64,000 nucleotides of DNA from contig CAKPIG010000002.1 of assembly GCA_934162255.1 (NCBI GenBank), positions 100,911 through 164,910 on the forward strand, written 5' to 3'. The stretch is from an uncultured Clostridia bacterium (GTDB lineage Bacteria; Bacillota; Clostridia; TANB77; CAG-508). The notes beneath the pieces are model-generated. The model did no database searches and was not told the DNA's origin. It saw only the letters and a program-made list of their open reading frames with translations. Made by a program: the position numbers and the translations under genes. Of this stretch, positions 59,337 to 64,000 are shown in pieces. The stretch's first letter is position 1; the number at the start of each line of letters is the position of its first letter.

Positions 59337-60392
59337 ATGGAGAATAATAAAGTATTATTAGGAATGAGTGGAGGCGTTGATAGTTCAGTATCAGCACTTT
59401 TATTAAAAGAAAAAGGATATGAAGTAATTGGTGCAACATTAGAATTATTTAGAAATGGTTCATGTTGTAATATAAATACATATATTGATGCTAAAAATGT
59501 ATGTAATTCAATAGGAATACCACATTTTACATATGATTATCAAAAAAAATTCAAAGAATATGTTATTAATGATTTTATAAAATGTTATTCAGATTGTAAA
59601 ACACCAAATCCATGTATAGAATGTAATAAATATATGAAGTTTGGAGAAATGTGGAAAAAGGCTCAAGAATTAGGATGTAACTATTTAGCAACAGGTCATT
59701 ATGCAAAAACTGAATATTCTGAAAAATATGGAAGATGGGTACTAAAAAAATCTAATGCAAAAAGAAAAGACCAAAGCTATGTATTATGGAATATTCCAAA
59801 AGACCTTGTAAAACATATGCTATTTCCACTAAGTGATTTTGAAGAAAAAGAACAAATAAGAGAAATTGCGAGAAAAAGCAATCTAAAAGTGGCAAATAAG
59901 CCAGATAGTGAAGATATATGTTTTATACCAGATGGAGATTATAAGCAATTTTTAGAAAAAAATTCGGATCTAAAACCAAAACAAGGTAATATAATAATGA
60001 AAGATGGAACAATATTAGGAAAACATACAGGTCTATATAAATATACAATTGGTCAAAGAAAAGGATTGAGAATTTCTTATAAAGAGCCATTGTTTGTAAT
60101 AGGCTTTAATCCTACAAAAAATGAACTTATAGTCGGAACTGAAAAAGAAACATATAAAAAAGAAATGATAGTTAAAGATATCAATTTATTAGCAATTGAT
60201 GAAATAAAAGAACCAATGCAAGTGAACGTAAAAACAAGATACTCAAGTAAAGAAGAAAAAGCTATAATACAACAAATAGATAAAAATACAATAAAAGTTG
60301 AATTTAAAAATCCAGTACAAAGAATTACTCCAGGTCAATCTGCTGTATTTTATGATGAAGATATAGTTGTAGGAGGCGGAAAAATACAATAA
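59337..60392 (+). CDS. mnmA: tRNA-specific 2-thiouridylase MnmA
   Basis: 351 residues. PP-loop LLGMSGGVDSSVSALLL, TPNPCIECNKYMKFG with the first catalytic Cys region, ATGHYAKTEY, KDQSYVLW, and SEDICFIPDGDY with the second Cys, then IGQRKGLRI and TPGQSAVFYDEDIVVGGG. It thiolates U34 of Lys, Glu and Gln tRNAs with sulfur from a desulfurase, so closeness to sufS/sufU is functionally sensible. AAAGGAAATTATAAA precedes the ATG. Confidence 0.95.
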   Translation: MENNKVLLGMSGGVDSSVSALLLKEKGYEVIGATLELFRNGSCCNINTYIDAKNVCNSIGIPHFTYDYQKKFKEYVINDFIKCYSDCKTPNPCIECNKYMKFGEMWKKAQELGCNYLATGHYAKTEYSEKYGRWVLKKSNAKRKDQSYVLWNIPKDLVKHMLFPLSDFEEKEQIREIARKSNLKVANKPDSEDICFIPDGDYKQFLEKNSDLKPKQGNIIMKDGTILGKHTGLYKYTIGQRKGLRISYKEPLFVIGFNPTKNELIVGTEKETYKKEMIVKDINLLAIDEIKEPMQVNVKTRYSSKEEKAIIQQIDKNTIKVEFKNPVQRITPGQSAVFYDEDIVVGGGKIQ

Positions 60393-60406
60393 AAGGGAGC
60401 AAAAAT

Positions 60407-60901
60407 ATGGCTGAAAAATTAGATATATATAATTGTAATAGAATAAAAAACGGAAAAATAATAGAAAGAAAAAAAGAAATGCGACTTAATGATGATGAAT
60501 ATATTCTAGCTGTGCAATGTTGGATTATAAATGATAATGGAGAAATACTATTAACTCAAAGAAGATTAGACAAATCAAATGGAGGAATGTGGGAACCAAC
60601 AGGAGGTCTTGCTCAAAGTGGAGAAAATAGTATGCAAGCAGTAAAGAGAGAATTGCAAGAAGAAATTGGACTAAAAGTTGCAGATAATGAAATAAAATTA
60701 GTAAAAGAGAGAAAAGACGAAGATAATTCTTTTAGAGATATATATGTTATAAATAAAAATATAGATGTAAAAGATTTAAATTTTACTGATGGAGAAGTAA
60801 TAGATGCTAAATATGCAACTGCAGATGAATTATGCAATATGATTCAAGAAGGAAAAAGCTTTAAGTGGTTAACACCATTTATAAATGATTATATATTATA
60901 A
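60407..60901 (+). CDS. Nudix hydrolase
   Basis: 164 residues. The Nudix box GGLAQSGENSMQAVKRELQEE then IG lies near residues 65-87 (G-x5-E-x7-R-E-x2-E-E-x-G with a Ser-Gly-Glu variant start). The N-terminal DIYNCNRIKNGKIIERKKEM and W-I-I-N-D-N-G resemble the YfcD/isopentenyl-diphosphate-isomerase-like Nudix group. Substrate unknown. AAAGGGAG precedes the ATG, 14 bases after mnmA. Confidence 0.88.
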   Translation: MAEKLDIYNCNRIKNGKIIERKKEMRLNDDEYILAVQCWIINDNGEILLTQRRLDKSNGGMWEPTGGLAQSGENSMQAVKRELQEEIGLKVADNEIKLVKERKDEDNSFRDIYVINKNIDVKDLNFTDGEVIDAKYATADELCNMIQEGKSFKWLTPFINDYIL

Positions 60902-60969
60902 AAAACAAAAAAATAATATTGAAACTTTTTGCAAAGTTACTTGTTTATATATATGAAAGCAGGTAAAAA

Positions 60970-62538
60970 ATGGAGAAAAATTTAGATGAAAAATTGTACA
61001 ATGATTATTTAAATGGAAACAAAGAAGCATTTGAATATTTATATAGTAAATATAAAAACAGAATAGAATATTTTATATATAATATAATAAAAGATTATTC
61101 AAAAGCAGAAGATATAGCACAAGAAACATTCATATATGTTATGCAAAATCCAATGAAAAAAGAGAATTCTTTCAAATACTATATATATCTTATCGCAAGA
61201 TGTAGAGCATATAACTATATAAATATCGAAAAAAGAAGAAGTGAGATTATAGAACAATATATTGGTAATACGCAAGAACAAATAGAAAATGATGTTTTAG
61301 AAATTATAACAAAACAAGAAAATAAAAAAGAGTTAATGGAATCAATTAACCAACTTGATGAAAAATATAAAAATGCAATATATCTAACAAGTATAGAAGG
61401 GTTATCATATGATGAAACATCAAAAATATTGAATCAAAATCTTCAAAACACAAAGAACATGATACATAGAGGAAAAAAACAGTTAAGAAAAATCCTGCTA
61501 AAGAAAGGATTTGATAATATGAACAAGACTTCAAAAATAATTATAATTGTATTAATAATAGCAATATCACTAACTGGAATAACATATGCTGCAACAGAAA
61601 TGTATAAAAAATATAGTAAAAATCATAATGTAACATTTAATCCATCATATCAAAGTACACTAGATCAAAGTACTATAAATAATTTATGGATAGGAACATT
61701 AGATTTAGCATGGAAAGAGCTAGAAGAAAGGTTAAATAGAAAATCGATCGAACTTGAAGAAGGAAATTTACAAATAGTAAATGATTTAAATAATAGTAAA
61801 TTTTCAAAAGAAATGTTAGATGAAAATGACTATAAAATAAATGTGGAGAGAACAGCAACAAATGGATATAAAATAGATGCAAAATTAGATAAAAATTTGA
61901 GTTTCTTAGAGCCTTTTGATAATTTCAGTAATTATTATAATCGTACTACATTTGCCAATGGAGAAGAATATATAAAATATTTTGGAATAAATAATGCAAG
62001 TTCAGAAGAAATGAATAAAAATATAGAAGTATTATTTTATAAAAAATTAAGTGAAAAAAATCTGAAGAGTGATGATTTTGCAATAAAATTGAAAACAAAA
62101 GAAGGAGACGAAATAATACTATATAGAACAAATGATAATAAGTCATTTAATGAATACTATGATGATATAAAAATAAAAGAAGCAGAATACACAGGAAAAA
62201 GAGAATTTCAAGAAAATGATGAACTATTAATACCATATATAAATATAGATGGAATGATTGCATATAATGAACTTTCTGGAAAATTTCTAAAAGGCGAAAA
62301 TGGATTATATTTTGAAGACGTTATTCAAAATGTTAAATTCTCATTAAATGAAAGTGGCTGTAATTTAAACAGTGTAGCAACAGTTGTTGCAGAATATATG
62401 AGTGTAAGTGAACAGACAAGATATTGTTATTTTAAAGACAAATTTGTAATATTTATGAAAGAAAAAAATTCAGACAATCCATATTTTGCTTTAAAAGTAG
62501 ATAATGATGATATTTTAGAAAAAGTAATAGCAGATTAA
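60970..62538 (+). CDS. ECF sigma factor fused to a membrane-anchored extracellular domain
   Basis: 522 residues. Residues 1 to about 182 are a complete ECF sigma factor: region 2 (FEYLYSKYKNRIEYFIYNII, DYSKAEDIAQETFIYV), region 4 (LTSIEGLSYDETSKIL, NTKNMIHRGKKQLRKIL). Then a membrane segment (residues about 189-209) and about 310 extracellular residues, whose end (NVKFSLNESG, FVIFMKEK, YFALKVDND) loosely resembles serpin C-termini. An in-frame ATG at 61519 has AAAGGA nine bases upstream, so the membrane part may also be made alone. A membrane-tethered sigma factor would need release by proteolysis. Lost stop codon between two former genes is the other reading. Confidence 0.8.
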   Translation: MEKNLDEKLYNDYLNGNKEAFEYLYSKYKNRIEYFIYNIIKDYSKAEDIAQETFIYVMQNPMKKENSFKYYIYLIARCRAYNYINIEKRRSEIIEQYIGNTQEQIENDVLEIITKQENKKELMESINQLDEKYKNAIYLTSIEGLSYDETSKILNQNLQNTKNMIHRGKKQLRKILLKKGFDNMNKTSKIIIIVLIIAISLTGITYAATEMYKKYSKNHNVTFNPSYQSTLDQSTINNLWIGTLDLAWKELEERLNRKSIELEEGNLQIVNDLNNSKFSKEMLDENDYKINVERTATNGYKIDAKLDKNLSFLEPFDNFSNYYNRTTFANGEEYIKYFGINNASSEEMNKNIEVLFYKKLSEKNLKSDDFAIKLKTKEGDEIILYRTNDNKSFNEYYDDIKIKEAEYTGKREFQENDELLIPYINIDGMIAYNELSGKFLKGENGLYFEDVIQNVKFSLNESGCNLNSVATVVAEYMSVSEQTRYCYFKDKFVIFMKEKNSDNPYFALKVDNDDILEKVIAD

Positions 62539-62553
62539 GATCTGCTATTTTTT
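62526..62553 (+). terminator. Terminator of the sigma-fusion gene
   Basis: AATAGCAGAT (62526-62535), loop TAAG, ATCTGCTATT (62540-62549), then TTTT; contains the stop codon. Confidence 0.9.
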
Positions 62554-62628
62554 GACATTTTATAACATTCACAACTATAAAATAGCACTGTCAATCATTT
62601 TTGAAAATGTCTTAAAAATTTTTATTTA

Positions 62629-62657
62629 TTAGCACTAAATTTTTAGTTTAGTGCTAA
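62629..62657 (-). terminator. Terminator of the decayed transposase gene
   Basis: TTAGCACTAAA (62629-62639) pairs with TTTAGTGCTAA (62647-62657). On the reverse strand it follows the transposase stop. The stretch 62554-62662 otherwise holds only this and a GACATTTT/AAAATGTC pair that might be the element's end. Confidence 0.6.
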
Positions 62658-62662
62658 TATTT

Positions 62663-63531
62663 TTATGCGACATTTTCTATTCGATGTCTTTGTGTCTTTA
62701 TAAATTCTTCAAATGATTTTCCTTTCCATGGATGTATCATTTTTGGAATATATATGTTTCTTTCTTTTATTTCTTCAACATCATCAAAATTCACTGATTT
62801 TGCCTGTACTTCAGGTATTTCTTCTAAAGCAAATATTGACTCATCTACTGTTACAAATAAACTTCCGTCTAATGCTTTTATTACTATACACTTTGTACCT
62901 TTATTGAAATAGATAGGCTTTCCAGACTTATTTATAAGTCTATAGTAGTGTTTATTATATTTTATTGAATGCCCACTATCTATTACTCTTTTATACAATA
63001 CAGCTAATGTAAGATTTATTTTTCTTCACAGGGTTGATTTTCGAAGACAGATTTGTTATTATTTATACACAAAGCAAACTTGTTATTGTATTGGGTTATG
63101 CATGTTTTTAAGAAAGTGTTAGCTTAATCAATGGTAGTGATTTGTGCTAACCTTAATGCCTGTGGAAGACGCTGTTGTAAGGTTTGAAATAGTCTTTCTA
63201 CTCGAGGTTTAAACTCTGGTACAGAACTAGTTTCAATTTGTATGCCTATCTGTTTACAAGCATAGGTATATTGAGTGAAAATATCTTCTTCAACTTTAGA
63301 GGATGCTTTCTTTTTATATTCAAAGACTGTTCTCTTATCTGTTTTAATTAAATATGGAATACCATATTTTGATAAGATTTGATGAGTTATATTATAATAG
63401 CCATTTAAAGTTTCTTTTTTATCAAAATATAGGCCAACAACTTGTCCAGTAGCATCATCTATTGCAGCGTGAAGGGATGTTTTTTCTTTTCCAAACCATA
63501 AATGAATACAAGCATCCATTTGATAATGCAA
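62663..63531 (-). pseudogene. ISNCY/IS1202-type transposase, truncated and frameshifted
   Basis: On the reverse strand the piece starting YQMDACIHLWFGKEKTSLHA carries the catalytic DDE-type domain: Asp in QMDACIH, Asp in KTDKRTVF, Glu in KPRVERLFQTLQ. It is stopped by TAA at 63124-63126, continues in frame as FLKTCITQYNNKFALC, then shifts frame near 63030 and resumes at LAVLYKRVIDSGHSIKYN, ending HPWKGKSFEEFIKTQRHR, the usual C-terminus. The N-terminal helix-turn-helix is missing, cut off at about 63520 by an IS3-type fragment. Non-functional. Confidence 0.88.
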
Positions 63532-63680
63532 GTATGGAAAGCTTCAATGCCATATTAAAGAAAGAAGAAGTAAATGTAAATACGTATGAAACATTTAATG
63601 AAGCTAGACTAGCTATATTTGAATTTATAGAAGGTTGGTATAATAATACAAGAATACATATTGCAGAAAAATGGCATTAG
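63517..63680 (+). pseudogene. IS3-family transposase OrfB, 3' fragment
   Basis: FDNASMESFNAILKKEEVN followed by FNEARLAIFEFIEGWYNNTR and IHIAEKWH matches the C-terminal end of IS3-family integrases, including the third catalytic Glu (M-E-S-F). All upstream parts are missing: the sequence joins the ISNCY fragment head to head around TTTGATAATG (63519-63528). Confidence 0.85.
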
Positions 63681-63913
63681 AGGGAAATTGTATTCTTACA
63701 CCAGTTTATCCATTATCAGAAAGTTTAGAAAAAACAGAGGAACAATTGGAAAAATTAAAAGAAGCACATTTCAAAAGAATTGAATTATCTGATACAATAT
63801 TAGTTATAAATGTAAATAATTATATTGGAAATAGTACAAATTTAGAGGTAGAATATGCTAAAAAGTTAGGAAAAGAAATTATTTATTATACAGATTTAAT
63901 TAAAAATAATTAG
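63671..63913 (+). pseudogene. Nucleoside 2-deoxyribosyltransferase-like gene, 5'-truncated
   Basis: LEGNCILTPVYPLSESLEK, LKEAHFKRIELSDTILVINV and NNYIGNSTNLEVEYAKKLGK match the C-terminal two thirds of small deoxyribosyltransferase/toll-like fold proteins; the G-N-S-T-x-x-E-x-E-Y motif carries the usual catalytic Glu. The first beta-strand with its S-G/P-I start is missing, replaced by the IS3 remnant. An ATG at 63671 could still make an 80-residue product, probably inactive. Confidence 0.65.
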
Positions 63914-63944
63914 AGCGATAAATGACAAGTTATAGGAGAAATAA

Positions 63945-64000
63945 ATGATAAGAAAATTTGAAAAAAATGATATAAATCCTGTAATGCAAATATGGAAAAA
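63945..64000 (+). CDS. GNAT acetyltransferase (5' end only)
   Basis: An ATG after TAGGAGAAATAA begins MIRKFEKNDINPVMQIWK and runs off the window. The I-R-x-F-x-x-x-D-x-x-x-V-x-x-I-W pattern is the usual start of GCN5-related N-acetyltransferases. Only 18 residues are visible. Confidence 0.6.
   Translation, partial: MIRKFEKNDINPVMQIWK

Overview
The window is a very AT-rich chromosome segment (roughly 30% GC by eye). It looks like an anaerobic, endospore-forming member of the Clostridia, probably an uncultured gut lineage. The evidence is a spoVAC-spoVAD-spoVAE cluster, a damaged bofA, a bifurcating-type [FeFe]-hydrogenase operon, the clostridial SufCBDSU set, RNase J, DUF951 and YaaL, with strong AGGAGG ribosome binding sites throughout.

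Layout. 1-2.3 kb: leftward glycogen branching enzyme (GH57) and a DUF4912 protein. 2.5-4.2 kb: a prepilin-headed protein with an FGE/C-type-lectin-like body and an abrupt GC-rich 3' end, which looks like the variable region of a diversity-generating retroelement (DGR) target. 4.4-5.7 kb: infC-rpmI-rplT with a leader attenuator and an ATT start. 5.8-7.6 kb: spoVA genes. 7.8-17.7 kb: a complete type IV pilus operon (PilM-PilN fusion, PilO, a PilP-position protein, three tandem pilins, prepilin peptidase, minor pilin, PilB, PilT, PilC). 17.8-20.4 kb: ROK kinase, mtaB and a small repeat protein. 20.6-21.6 kb: a tRNA(CAT), a tRNA-Tyr split by a group I intron, and a PD-(D/E)XK endonuclease of the intron-homing type. 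21.7-31.8 kb: housekeeping genes (rnj, gltX, DUF951, engB, serS, yaaL, bofA, U32 peptidase). 32-35.4 kb: a dockerin-bearing glucosaminidase followed by a membrane-anchored cadherin-like surface protein.

35.5-40.8 kb: a 5.2-kb genomic island bounded by an exact 45-bp repeat of the 3' half of tRNA-Thr. It carries a four-gene operon (nucleotidyltransferase, alkaline-phosphatase-fold hydrolase, PLP decarboxylase, P-loop kinase) and no intact integrase. 40.8-46.2 kb: small surface protein, MacB-type ABC exporter, dicarboxylate/amino-acid symporter. 46.3-50.4 kb: hydrogenase subunits HydC-HydB-HydA. 50.4-60.9 kb: dxs, a DtxR-family regulator leading the suf operon, a structured insertion plus a tiny membrane-protein gene between sufS and sufU, mnmA and a Nudix gene. 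61-64 kb: an ECF sigma factor fused to a membrane/extracellular domain, then a junction of two decayed insertion sequences, a truncated deoxyribosyltransferase-like gene and the start of a GNAT acetyltransferase gene.

The most interesting items are the DGR-like pilin (its reverse transcriptase and template are not in this window), the intron-split tRNA-Tyr with its neighbouring homing-type endonuclease, the integrase-less tRNA-Thr island, and the small membrane-protein locus with a switch-like leader inside the suf operon. Functions are assigned by reading motifs; no database search was possible.
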